A stretch of DNA of 51,541 nucleotides, taken from positions 1-51,541 of the forward strand of contig JBAZTW010000015.1 in NCBI GenBank assembly GCA_041661665.1, given 5' to 3'. The notes beneath the pieces are model-generated. The model was not told where the DNA came from. It did no database searches and saw only the letters and a program-made list of their open reading frames with translations. Origin of the DNA: GWC2-45-44 sp041661665. Its GTDB lineage: Bacteria; Planctomycetota; Phycisphaerae; Sedimentisphaerales; UBA12454. Below, piece after piece: positions 7,827 to 15,441 of the stretch (the first letter of the stretch is position 1; each line of letters opens with the position of its first letter). The position numbers and the translations under genes were made by a program.

Positions 7827-9455
7827 ATGCCATTTAAGTGTTTTGGTCTTTCAGACCCGTTAGTAAGAGGTATTCTGGCCACCGGTTATACCGCTCCAAC
7901 AGAAATTCAGTCCAAGGCACTGCCTGCCGCGATAGCAGGTCAGGATGTAATCGGCTGCGCGCAGACCGGCACAGGTAAAACAGCAGCGTTTGTATTACCT
8001 ATTTTAAACAGGCTTGGTCACGAAAGGGGCGGGAGTAAAATCGTAAGGGCTCTTATTCTCACGCCGACGCGTGAATTGGCGGCGCAAATAGAGGATTGTA
8101 TCGAAAGCTATGGACGATTTTTGCATTTGAAATCTTTGGCTATTTACGGCGGAGTCAGCATAAACAATCAGTTAGGCATTCTTCGCAGAGGCGTTGATAT
8201 TGTTGTCGCTACGCCGGGGCGATTGATTGACCATATTCAGCGAGGCTCTATCAATCTTAAACATATTGAAGTGCTTGTTCTCGACGAAGCGGACAGGATG
8301 TTCGATATGGGATTTATTAACGATGTGCGAAAAATCATCGGTTTTTTGCCGAAGGAAAGACAGACGATGCTTTTCTCGGCGACGATTTCAAAGGAAGTAA
8401 GAGCTCTCGCACAGGGCGTTCAGAAGTCGCCGAAGATGATTCAGGTCGGTCAGGAACGAAAACCAATTGAGACAATCACGCAGCGGATTTATCCGGTGAA
8501 GAAGGAATTGAAACCTGACCTGCTGCTTTATATGCTCAAGAACAGAAGTATGTACAGCGTTTTGGTTTTTTCAAGAACGAAACGCGGAGCGGATAAAATC
8601 GCCCGCAGATTGCAAAAGGAAGAAATCGTATCGGCGGCGATACATTCGGATAAAACGCAGGCACAGCGGCAGCGCGTTTTGGAAGGTTTTAAAAAAGGAA
8701 AATATCAGGTTCTGATTGCGACGGACATCGCGGCACGTGGAATTGACGTTGCGGGAATTACGCACGTGGTAAATTATGATGTGCCGAATTTTGCTGAAGA
8801 TTATGTTCACCGTATCGGTCGCACAGGGCGAGCCGAACATGAGGGAGAGGCGATTACGTTTGTTTCGCCTGATGAGAACGCTCATCTTCGCAGTATCGAG
8901 AAATTCATCGAGCGCAAATGTACTATGGAAAAATGCGAAGGCTTCAGCTATCGCAAAACGGAGCCTGCCAACCCACACGCCCCACAGCAGCATGAGCCGA
9001 AGGAAGAGCGGGAATATTCAGAAGAACGTCCGCAGCGACAGCCGCAGCATTCGCATCAACCTCGCGGCGGCGGATATAGAGGACATCAGCAGAATAGAGG
9101 CCAGCATTCGCACCAGTCTCACGGCGGGTATAAAGGAGGCCGGCCGGGCAGAGGACAGCATCCAAATAAGCCCCGCGGTGATTATAGAGAAAATAAACCT
9201 GCCAAACCGCAGCAGCGTACAAACGCGCCGCAGGGACAGCAGCAGGAACATTCACAGGAACGGCCGAAGGTGCAGCATTCACATCAGCAGCATCAGCAAC
9301 CTCGTGGTGCATATAAAGGAAATCAGCCCGGCAAACCGCAGCAGTCAAATCAGCCGCATCAGGCGCAAGGGGCAGGGCAGGAAGGGCATAAGCCTTCGTC
9401 CGCAAAGGGTAAGCCCGGCTGGCTTAGTTTTATTAAAAAGAAATTTAAAAAATAG
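7827..9455 (+). CDS. DEAD-box RNA helicase with low-complexity tail
   Basis: An RhlE-like ATP-dependent RNA helicase. The Q motif (PTEIQ), motif I AQTGTGKT (45-52), PTRELAAQ, TPGRL, DEAD (VLDEADRMFD, near 155), SAT, and the second-domain motifs HSDKTQAQR, TDIAARGID and HRIGRTGR are all present. After about residue 385 the protein becomes a low-complexity tail rich in His, Gln, Pro, Arg and Gly. Three degenerate repeats of HSHQ followed by RGG- or GYKG-like blocks occur before a basic end (FIKKKFKK). Such tails usually bind RNA or drive condensation. AGGA lies 8 bases before the ATG. A long overlapping open frame on the same strand (8776-9510) is a composition artefact of the tail. Confidence 0.95.
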   Translation: MPFKCFGLSDPLVRGILATGYTAPTEIQSKALPAAIAGQDVIGCAQTGTGKTAAFVLPILNRLGHERGGSKIVRALILTPTRELAAQIEDCIESYGRFLHLKSLAIYGGVSINNQLGILRRGVDIVVATPGRLIDHIQRGSINLKHIEVLVLDEADRMFDMGFINDVRKIIGFLPKERQTMLFSATISKEVRALAQGVQKSPKMIQVGQERKPIETITQRIYPVKKELKPDLLLYMLKNRSMYSVLVFSRTKRGADKIARRLQKEEIVSAAIHSDKTQAQRQRVLEGFKKGKYQVLIATDIAARGIDVAGITHVVNYDVPNFAEDYVHRIGRTGRAEHEGEAITFVSPDENAHLRSIEKFIERKCTMEKCEGFSYRKTEPANPHAPQQHEPKEEREYSEERPQRQPQHSHQPRGGGYRGHQQNRGQHSHQSHGGYKGGRPGRGQHPNKPRGDYRENKPAKPQQRTNAPQGQQQEHSQERPKVQHSHQQHQQPRGAYKGNQPGKPQQSNQPHQAQGAGQEGHKPSSAKGKPGWLSFIKKKFKK

Positions 9456-9472
9456 TTATCAGAAACTCAGTT

Positions 9473-9496
9473 ATTCTTCGGCAGGCTCAGGACAGG
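9473..9496. repeat. 24-base repeat family, copy 2 (diverged)
   Basis: TTCGGCAGGCTCAGGACAGG matches the family core with three differences. It lies between two copies of a GTTATCAG word (9455 and 9500), directly after the helicase gene. Confidence 0.6.
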
Positions 9497-9513
9497 TCGG
9501 TTATCAGTAGAGG

Positions 9514-9571
9514 AATCGCCTGCTGGCGATGGAATTTTAATGACCCCGGCAAGGTATTGCCGGGGCTAACC
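9514..9571 (+). repeat. Double-hairpin repeat, copy 1 (uninterrupted)
   Basis: The unit is ATCGCC/GGCGAT hairpin, then GGAATTTTA-TGA, then CCCCGGCAA/TTGCCGGGG with a 4-base loop, then CTAACC. A second copy occurs at 10212-10290 in the same orientation, on the other side of the intervening gene. Confidence 0.7.
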
Positions 9572-9574
9572 GAT

Positions 9575-10174
9575 TTATTTTGCGGTCCAGCGGAGGGAGT
9601 TGGTGTCTATTACAAATTTAGTATGGTCGTTGGCAAATAAAATATTGCAGCCGTCGCCTTGATGGTTTTTGGTGCTTAATAATTCTTTTCCGCCAGCCAT
9701 ATTCCAGCCGTCTTTATCAGTTTCAAAAATAAGCACCATATCGGGCGGAAGCTCCGAGGCTTTTTTGCCAGCGGCATTGATATTAAATACATAACGGCTT
9801 GTACCAACCTTGAGCTTGCTATCAGTGCAACAAAAGATGTCCTTAGAGACTTCGCATTTTTCGACGAGTAAATCGCACCATTTATCGGCAGGAGGATAAG
9901 CCTCATTAATATCATCGTTGGTATAAACTAGCATAGCTTTGCCAAGACCAGCAAGATTTGTGCCGCAAACCATACGACATGCCATTTTTCTTATCTTTAT
10001 AAATGCTGGAATGAATACAGCTGCGGCTATTATCATTATTATTGCAGCCACAAGGGCAATTCTTTTTAATTGCCCTTTGCTTTTGCTTGTTTTGGGTGGA
10101 GAAATTTGCTGACCGCAGGATTGGCATAATTTTGCATCTTCAAGATTATCGTTTCCACATATTGGGCAATACAT
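9575..10174 (-). CDS. Zinc-ribbon membrane protein with pseudopilin-like domain
   Basis: The start is placed at 10174, where AAGGAG precedes the ATG by 7 bases; the open frame extends further upstream into a repeat. The product is 199 residues. It opens with a zinc ribbon (Cys3, Cys6, Cys17, Cys20: CPIC...CQSC), then a basic stretch and one membrane segment (about 36-58). The external part has MVCGTNLAGLGKAMLVYTNDDINEAYPP and a C-terminal H-Q-G-D-G-C-N-I-L-F-A-N-D. These match the pseudopilin-like proteins (DUF1559 style, H-x-G-x-N-x-L-F-x-D-G) that are abundant in Planctomycetota. A secretion or surface role is inferred. The gene is flanked by two copies of one repeat. Confidence 0.75.
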   Translation of the reverse strand: MYCPICGNDNLEDAKLCQSCGQQISPPKTSKSKGQLKRIALVAAIIMIIAAAVFIPAFIKIRKMACRMVCGTNLAGLGKAMLVYTNDDINEAYPPADKWCDLLVEKCEVSKDIFCCTDSKLKVGTSRYVFNINAAGKKASELPPDMVLIFETDKDGWNMAGGKELLSTKNHQGDGCNILFANDHTKFVIDTNSLRWTAK

Positions 10175-10211
10175 AGATGTCTCCTTTTTATATAAATCTA
10201 TTTTAATGTCG

Positions 10212-10290
10212 AATCGCCTTCGGCGATGGAATTTTATGAACCCTGCCAAAGTGTTCTTTCGACAAGCTCAGGACAGGTGGCAGGGCTAAA
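10212..10290 (+). repeat. Double-hairpin repeat, copy 2 (interrupted)
   Basis: Same unit as 9514-9571: ATCGCC/GGCGAT, GGAATTTTATGA, then CCCTGCCA (10241-10248) paired with TGGCAGGG (10278-10285). The second hairpin loop contains a 24-base insertion (10254-10277). Without it the loop would be AAGTG, close in size to the 4-base loop of copy 1. Confidence 0.75.
10254..10277 (+). repeat. 24-base repeat family, copy 3, inside a hairpin loop
   Basis: Contains the exact core TTCGACAAGCTCAGGACAGG (10258-10277). It occupies the loop of the second hairpin of the surrounding repeat. Confidence 0.85.
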
Positions 10291-10293
10291 AAA

Positions 10294-10320
10294 CCGCGTG
10301 GGCTAAGAGCCCACCCTACA
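10294..10320 (+). repeat. CCGCGTGGGCT...AGCCCACCCTACA repeat, copy 1
   Basis: GTGGGCT and AGCCCAC form a 7-bp stem with an AAG loop. This is the uninterrupted version; other copies are at 18712-18762 (interrupted) and 32955-32982 (inverted). Confidence 0.8.
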
Positions 10321-10324
10321 CTAA

Positions 10325-11407
10325 CTAACCATTAATTATTGAAAGGCAGTACCAGTCTGTCATGCCGGAGATGTAATCGCAAACGGTTCGCTGGAGTCCA
10401 AACTCGGCAATCAAGCCCTGATAATATTTGGGCATAAGTTTGGGGTTATTCAAAAATTGAGCAAAAACTTTTTCGAGCCAGCCTGCGACCTGAACAGAGA
10501 CACTTTTTACGGCGTTATGCTCATACATATTTTTATGCAGAAATTTTTCGAGCATTCTCAATGAATCTTCGGCATCACTGCTCAAGGAAATAATATAGCC
10601 ATCGGCATCATAAACCTGCTGTAAATCGCAAAGATTATTCTTTTCAATAACGGCTTTGCTGCTGTCTATGCAGTTGCCGACGAGGATATCAATTATCGTT
10701 TTGGCGATTCTGGTGTTTCTAATGAAGCTGTCGCTGATTTTGTCGGCTCTGCATTTCTTGGCGGCCTCTTTGCAGAGGTCAAGCTGCATAATCATTTCAT
10801 AATTTAGAAGTTTTGCACACAGGCCATCTTCGAGGTCGTGGCAGTTATATGCGATTCTGTCGGATAAGTCGCAGACCTGGCCTTCGAGCGAACAATTTTT
10901 CTCGGTGAAATCGCGTGTTTGTGGACTATCGTATGTGCTTCTGTGTTTTGCCAGAGCCAGGCGTGTTTCGTACATAAGGTTGAGGCCGATGAAGTCGGGG
11001 TAAGGTCTTTCGATGAGGTCAACGATTCGCAGTGTCTGGGCGTTGTGTTCAAAGCCGCCGAAATTTTTCATAATGCCGTTCATTGCCGATTCGCCGCTGT
11101 GGCCGAACGGGCTGTGGCCTAAATCGTGGGCAAGACAGGCGGCCTCGGTGAGCAGTTCGTTAAGGTTTAACGATTTGGCGATTGTTCTGCCTATTTGAGC
11201 GACTTCGAGACTGTGAGTAAGGCGTGTTCTGTAATGGTCGTTGGTGTGCGGAGTGAAGACCTGAGTTTTTCCTTCAAGTCGGCGAAAAGCAGAGCAGTGA
11301 ATAATTCTGTCCCTGTCCCGCTCAAATGCGGAGCGGTATTTGTGGGGCGGTTCAGGAAATTTCCTGCCTTTGCTGTTCTGCTCGGTAACCGACAAAGAAT
11401 AGTTCAT
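10325..11407 (-). CDS. dgt: Deoxyguanosinetriphosphate triphosphohydrolase-like protein
   Basis: A 360-residue HD-domain dNTP triphosphohydrolase. The signature region is complete: RRLEGKTQVF, TRLTHSLEVAQIGR (His65), AHDLGHSPFGHSGE (His94, Asp95, His98, His103) and later DLSDRIAYNCHDLED with the second Asp. These enzymes remove triphosphate from dGTP and other dNTPs and so affect nucleotide pools and phage resistance. The length fits the short bacterial dGTPase-like class rather than the roughly 500-residue E. coli Dgt. No clear Shine-Dalgarno site precedes the ATG. It is followed downstream by repeats and then by the zinc-ribbon gene. Confidence 0.93.
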   Translation of the reverse strand: MNYSLSVTEQNSKGRKFPEPPHKYRSAFERDRDRIIHCSAFRRLEGKTQVFTPHTNDHYRTRLTHSLEVAQIGRTIAKSLNLNELLTEAACLAHDLGHSPFGHSGESAMNGIMKNFGGFEHNAQTLRIVDLIERPYPDFIGLNLMYETRLALAKHRSTYDSPQTRDFTEKNCSLEGQVCDLSDRIAYNCHDLEDGLCAKLLNYEMIMQLDLCKEAAKKCRADKISDSFIRNTRIAKTIIDILVGNCIDSSKAVIEKNNLCDLQQVYDADGYIISLSSDAEDSLRMLEKFLHKNMYEHNAVKSVSVQVAGWLEKVFAQFLNNPKLMPKYYQGLIAEFGLQRTVCDYISGMTDWYCLSIING

Positions 11408-11440
11408 TTAGAAACTCTAAAAAGAATAGCCACAAAAAAA

Positions 11441-11530
11441 GGAAGCAAGGAAATAAGAGGTAAGGAAGTAAGGAATTTCTCAGCCTTTGTCCAACTGTCC
11501 CTAAATCCTTATTTCCCTGCTTCTTTACAT
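11441..11530. repeat. Purine/pyrimidine inverted repeat, copy 1
   Basis: A GGAAGCAAGGAAATAAG... purine-rich arm is followed about 40 bases later by ...CCTTATTTCCCTGCTTC, a pyrimidine-rich arm. The same layout recurs at 28311-28408. It fills the gap between dgt and the upstream membrane-protein gene. Confidence 0.65.
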
Positions 11531-11538
11531 CTTTTTTC

Positions 11539-12321
11539 TTATCCTGCGATGCCGAGACGTTTGAGAGTGTTCTTGGACCATCGCATACTTTTAATTTGTG
11601 CCCAGAGCAGAATCAGCACTACCACCAGCCAAAGGCCGGAAAATCGTAAAAACATCAGCGAGTTTTCAACGACGGAGGCATTATCGAAACTTTCCCATGC
11701 GGCAAGCAGTTCTGCCGGAGTATAAATTACGCCTGCTATAACGCCTTTGAATAGGAGCTGCCAGGGTAGGATCAGAACCACCATAATAAAAGACATAAAG
11801 ACCGCTTTTGTGATGTGGCTTATTCCGCCGAGGCGACCGACGAGAGAGACTTTCATTCCGAACAGCAGCGTCAAAGAATATATGACCGCAGAGACCGCAA
11901 GCACATAATTACAGAATCTTATGGTCCAGGCCAAATGCGCGAACGGGATTTTTATCTGCGGAAGGTTGTTTGCTTTGACGGCGTTGGGGTCGGCGGCGGA
12001 GTTGGCATCGGCCAGTAAAGCCGTGGCAGCCTGTTCTATTTTATCGCCTTTGGTTTCAATTTTCATTTCCGGCTCATTGGCGTTGACAACTGATGAGAGT
12101 TTCATAATCATAGCGGCAATTGGAGCGACATCTTTTTGAGACTCCTGGCCGGGCCGAACAACATACCGTGTCGGTATCAGCCAGAAGATAGTCTGCAAAA
12201 TCAGCAGGCAAAGAAAAATTATAAAGAAGAAAAGGTTTTTACTGCTCTTGAGTGTGCCGATAGCCTCGAGACAATCGGTTGTCTCTAAAAGCTGGTCCTG
12301 TTTTTTAATTTCTTCAGCCAT
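11539..12321 (-). CDS. Hypothetical four-pass membrane protein
   Basis: I do not recognise the family. The 260-residue protein has a charged, soluble N terminus, a membrane segment at about 28-49, and a mainly polar loop (about 50-125, Ala/Asn/Asp-rich with VNANEPEMKIETKGDKIEQAA). Three more membrane segments follow at about 133-155, 172-195 and 225-243, with a short basic C terminus. The GGAG 9 bases before the ATG supports the start. It lies upstream of dgt on the same strand but is separated from it by a repeat, so joint transcription is uncertain. Function unknown. Confidence 0.7.
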   Translation of the reverse strand: MAEEIKKQDQLLETTDCLEAIGTLKSSKNLFFFIIFLCLLILQTIFWLIPTRYVVRPGQESQKDVAPIAAMIMKLSSVVNANEPEMKIETKGDKIEQAATALLADANSAADPNAVKANNLPQIKIPFAHLAWTIRFCNYVLAVSAVIYSLTLLFGMKVSLVGRLGGISHITKAVFMSFIMVVLILPWQLLFKGVIAGVIYTPAELLAAWESFDNASVVENSLMFLRFSGLWLVVVLILLWAQIKSMRWSKNTLKRLGIAG

Positions 12322-12340
12322 ATATTTACTCCGTTAAATT

Positions 12341-12393
12341 ACACCTGTCGCTTCAGGCTCTAAACTACCGCTCCATCACTGTCGCGGCTCTGA
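12341..12393. repeat. CTGTCGC...GGCTCTGA repeat, two adjacent units
   Basis: The first unit (12341-12362) is ACACCTGTCGCTTCAGGCTC, related to 20139-20165 and 23202-23228. The second (12368-12393) is CCGCTCCATCACTGTCGCGG followed by CTCTGA, and recurs at 17819-17868 with a 24-base insertion. Both lie directly before the promoter region of the next plus-strand gene. Confidence 0.65.
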
Positions 12394-12461
12394 CAATACC
12401 CTATCCCGTAATCCCTATTTTTTCAATAAATATCTGGATATGCGGGTTATTTGTTTTTTTA

Positions 12462-12489
12462 TTGCAAACGGCCAGCGGTTGCTTATACT
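12462..12489 (+). promoter_or_regulatory. Sigma-70-type promoter
   Basis: TTGCAA (12462-12467), 16-base spacer, TATACT (12484-12489). It lies about 100 bases before the SurA/PpiD-like gene. Confidence 0.55.
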
Positions 12490-12589
12490 TAACGGCTTAT
12501 AACCTCGTATGATAGACGGCAATAAAGTCTTTTGTATAAAGAGGTTATGGCAGAGTAAAGTTTTTTAACCACTTTTTTGGAGTGCAGAT

Positions 12590-14788
12590 ATGCATTTGGT
12601 CAAATGGATTAGAAAGAATATGTCGAAGCTGATGGCGGTATTTGTAATACTCATTATGGTAGCTTTTATTATGCCGCAGGTGCTGAATCAACTTGCAAGG
12701 CCGCATTCCAGAGGGCCGGAAAAGGCGATATGGCTGTATGATACTGACAGCAAAATCAGCGTTAATGATTTAAGGCAGGCGACCAGTGAACTGGCGGTAC
12801 TTAGAGGATTATACATCGACAAATTTCTTCTTAGCCAGCGTGATTTCAAATATATCCTGCTTGGCGAACTGCTGTTTCCTGAATCCGTTCAGGGCTCTTT
12901 GATGAGCGACGAGATAAAGAAAGTCGCGATGCAGAACCAGTTCAGGGTTAGCCAGTCGCGGATAGATGATTTCTTTTCGCAGTCAAGGGGCAGGTCTGAG
13001 CTTTTCTGGATACTGCTGAAAGCGGAGGCAGAAAAGGCCGGCTGCGCAACTTCACCGAAGCAGGCTGGCGAGATTTTGAAAATAATTGTGGACAAAATGA
13101 CCGATGGCAGGGTTGATGCGGCAACGTTAGTTAAAAACGCAGGCTCGGCGCATCAGATGACGGAAGATAATTGTTTGCAGGCGTTTGCGGATGTTCTTAC
13201 GATTGTTAGTTATGCCCGTGTCGCCACCGAAGTTGAAGATATAACCGAAGCTGAAATGGCGGCAGCGGCAGCGATACCGCAGGAAAAGTTCTCAGCGGAG
13301 TTTGTGGAATTTAACGCGAAAACTTTTGCTGATAAGGCGACAGAGCCGACAGAGCAGGAGATAGCGGGACAATTTAATAAATATAAAGATTATCTGCCCG
13401 GCGTGATGACGCAGGACAATCCTTTCGGATTCGGATACAAACAGAAGGCGCGTGTCGCGGTCGAGTATATGATAGTTAAGCTCGACGATGTGAAAAAACT
13501 CGTGGCTGTTCCGACGGAAGAAGAGGCGGAGGAATTTTATCAGCAGAATCTTGAGCGATTTGCCGAGGAAATTCCCGCTGACGCCAACGACCCGAACGCA
13601 CAGCCGACCACGAGACAAAAGAGTTATGCCGAGGTGGCCGGCGCCTTAAAGGATGCCCTGTTAAACAGAAAAATAAATGCCAAGGCGACTTCTATTCTTA
13701 GTCAGGCGACAGAAATTGCCGATGCGGAAATTATCGGTCTTGATTTTGAAAAGGCCAGGGTTGAGGAATTTAAGGCTAAAGTCAAAGATTACTCGGCGGC
13801 ATCAGAATCGGTCGCCAAGCAGAACAATATAAAGATATATACCGGCAAAACCGGTTTGCTCACCGCTGATGATTTTCAGCTTAGCCAGAGTCTTGGCTCT
13901 TTGATGATGCAATCGCAGAGCAGGATTCCGACGAGACTGGCGAAAATCGCTTTCGCAATCGAGCAGTTCGGCGATGAGGCGGCAAAGCTCGGACCTTATG
14001 AGCCTGCCAAGCCAAAGATGTTTGCCAGCGTTGGTCCTTTGCTCGACAATATGGGGTCTGTTATGGCGACGATTCGCGTTATAGATGCTGTTAAAGCATC
14101 TGTTCCGCAGGATGTAAATTTCAGCTATCAAAGGAATCTGCCGCAGTTGTCTGAGAATATACAACTGTCAGAAAATACTTATTCTCTCAAAGAACAGGTC
14201 CAGAAGGACTGCAAAAATCTTGCGGCGTTTGCAGTCGCAGAGCAGAAGGCACAGGAATTTATGACGGCTGTAAAAGCTGACGGCTGGGAAAAGGCGATTA
14301 AAAAGTTCAACGCGGATTATCAGGCCAAAGCTGCCGACTCAAATACGTTCGATATGCAGAAGTGGGCGGACAAGACGCGAATTTCGCGTTGGGATATGGA
14401 AATGGCAAAGGCTGCGATGAGTAGTTCGCCGGCTGCGGAGAGATATATCAATCAGGGCATAGTCTATGGCAAACTCATCGACGCGTTTTATTCGCAGTTT
14501 AAGGGTGATAGTCCAGAAGCGGCAAATCTTCCGCTGATGATTAAGTTTGAGCCGCAGATGAGCTGTTTTGCGGTAAAAAGCCTGAGCAGAACATTTGCGC
14601 CGATTGAGAGCTACGAAAGCAAACGGCAGGAATTTGCTTATAGCAAGGATTATATAATAGGCCAGAGTATGGCGTTTGAATTTTTTATGCCTGATAATAT
14701 CACAAAACGACTGAACCTCAGGTCTACGCAGAAATCTGACGACAAATCCGATTCAAACAGCGTTGCTGAAGCCGGAGACCAGGAGTGA
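12590..14788 (+). CDS. SurA/PpiD-like periplasmic folding protein
   Basis: The 732-residue product has a short cytoplasmic N terminus, one membrane anchor (about 14-33) and a long, helix-rich extracytoplasmic region. This is the layout of PpiD- and SurA-like chaperones: MHLVKWIRKNMSKLMAVFVILIMVAFIMP, then a helix-rich part with YILLGELLFPESV and a Gln-rich R-V-S-Q-S-R-I-D-D-F-F segment. A clear parvulin catalytic core is not visible to me, so it may be a chaperone without isomerase activity. GGAG lies 8 bases before the ATG. The stop codon overlaps the GTG start of the next gene, so the two are translationally coupled. It probably helps fold secreted or outer-envelope proteins. Confidence 0.7.
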   Translation: MHLVKWIRKNMSKLMAVFVILIMVAFIMPQVLNQLARPHSRGPEKAIWLYDTDSKISVNDLRQATSELAVLRGLYIDKFLLSQRDFKYILLGELLFPESVQGSLMSDEIKKVAMQNQFRVSQSRIDDFFSQSRGRSELFWILLKAEAEKAGCATSPKQAGEILKIIVDKMTDGRVDAATLVKNAGSAHQMTEDNCLQAFADVLTIVSYARVATEVEDITEAEMAAAAAIPQEKFSAEFVEFNAKTFADKATEPTEQEIAGQFNKYKDYLPGVMTQDNPFGFGYKQKARVAVEYMIVKLDDVKKLVAVPTEEEAEEFYQQNLERFAEEIPADANDPNAQPTTRQKSYAEVAGALKDALLNRKINAKATSILSQATEIADAEIIGLDFEKARVEEFKAKVKDYSAASESVAKQNNIKIYTGKTGLLTADDFQLSQSLGSLMMQSQSRIPTRLAKIAFAIEQFGDEAAKLGPYEPAKPKMFASVGPLLDNMGSVMATIRVIDAVKASVPQDVNFSYQRNLPQLSENIQLSENTYSLKEQVQKDCKNLAAFAVAEQKAQEFMTAVKADGWEKAIKKFNADYQAKAADSNTFDMQKWADKTRISRWDMEMAKAAMSSSPAAERYINQGIVYGKLIDAFYSQFKGDSPEAANLPLMIKFEPQMSCFAVKSLSRTFAPIESYESKRQEFAYSKDYIIGQSMAFEFFMPDNITKRLNLRSTQKSDDKSDSNSVAEAGDQE

Positions 14789-15192
14789 AAGACAGGTCTG
14801 GCGAACAATTAAAAAAACTGCCGGCGGTTGCCTATCTGGTGCTGGTCGGAGTTGCCGGCTGGTGGATACCGGGAGCGGGACACTGGATTATCGGCAGGCC
14901 TAAAAGAGCTGCGATGATTTTCTTTTCGATTGTGTCTGCGTTTGTGCTTGGAATATGGCTTGGGTCAATCGCGGTTATTGAAACACCCTGGTTCTGGGCG
15001 CAGATTCTTAATTCTCCTGTGGTAGCTTATCTTGCTCACGTTAGCAAAGTGTTTGGCCTTGTGTCTTATGGAAAACCAAGAGAGATTGGAGAAATTTATA
15101 CAGGCATCGCCGGAATGCTGAACCTTTTGTGTATTGTGAACGCTGTATATCTGGCTCACTGTGATACAATTGATAAAGAGCAAAATAAATGA
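14785..15192 (+). CDS. Small membrane protein, DUF6677-like
   Basis: Starts with GTG at 14785; GGAG at 14773-14776 is 8 bases upstream, and the start overlaps the previous stop by 4 bases. The 135-residue protein contains WWIPGAGHWIIGRPKRAAMIFF, a pattern I associate with DUF6677 proteins of Planctomycetota. There are three or four membrane segments (about 13-30, 38-60, 75-92 and 108-125). It is also coupled by an ATGA overlap to the following small gene. A role in the envelope is likely but no function is known. Confidence 0.7.
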   Translation: MKDRSGEQLKKLPAVAYLVLVGVAGWWIPGAGHWIIGRPKRAAMIFFSIVSAFVLGIWLGSIAVIETPWFWAQILNSPVVAYLAHVSKVFGLVSYGKPREIGEIYTGIAGMLNLLCIVNAVYLAHCDTIDKEQNK

Positions 15193-15431
15193 TGACGTAT
15201 ATTCTTGCCAGTTTTACATCTCCCGTATATATCGGCTCGACTGCCGGGACGCTGCTTTGGTCGCTGCCGCTGATAGCGGTCATTTCAATTGTTTATAAAG
15301 CCATCAAACTCGATGAGATTCAACCCGCAGATTTTGTCAAACAGGTATTTCTGCTGTTCGGCTCAATTGCGGTGTTTATGATATTTACGGCAATTGTCAT
15401 TTTTGCCGTTATGAAAGTATTCATAGGCTAA
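15189..15431 (+). CDS. Hypothetical two-pass small membrane protein
   Basis: This 80-residue protein starts within the ATGA that ends the DUF6677-like gene. It has two membrane segments (about 20-38 and 52-77) joined by a charged loop, YKAIKLDEIQPADFVKQ. I do not recognise a family. Its tight coupling to the SurA/PpiD-like and DUF6677-like genes suggests a common envelope function. Confidence 0.65.
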   Translation: MMTYILASFTSPVYIGSTAGTLLWSLPLIAVISIVYKAIKLDEIQPADFVKQVFLLFGSIAVFMIFTAIVIFAVMKVFIG

Positions 15432-15441
15432 GTAACGATTT

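Noticed and set aside
8776..9510. Long open frame overlapping the helicase tail on the same strand
   Set aside because: It is a by-product of the repetitive His/Gln/Arg codons; it has no ribosome binding site and the helicase frame carries clear motifs.
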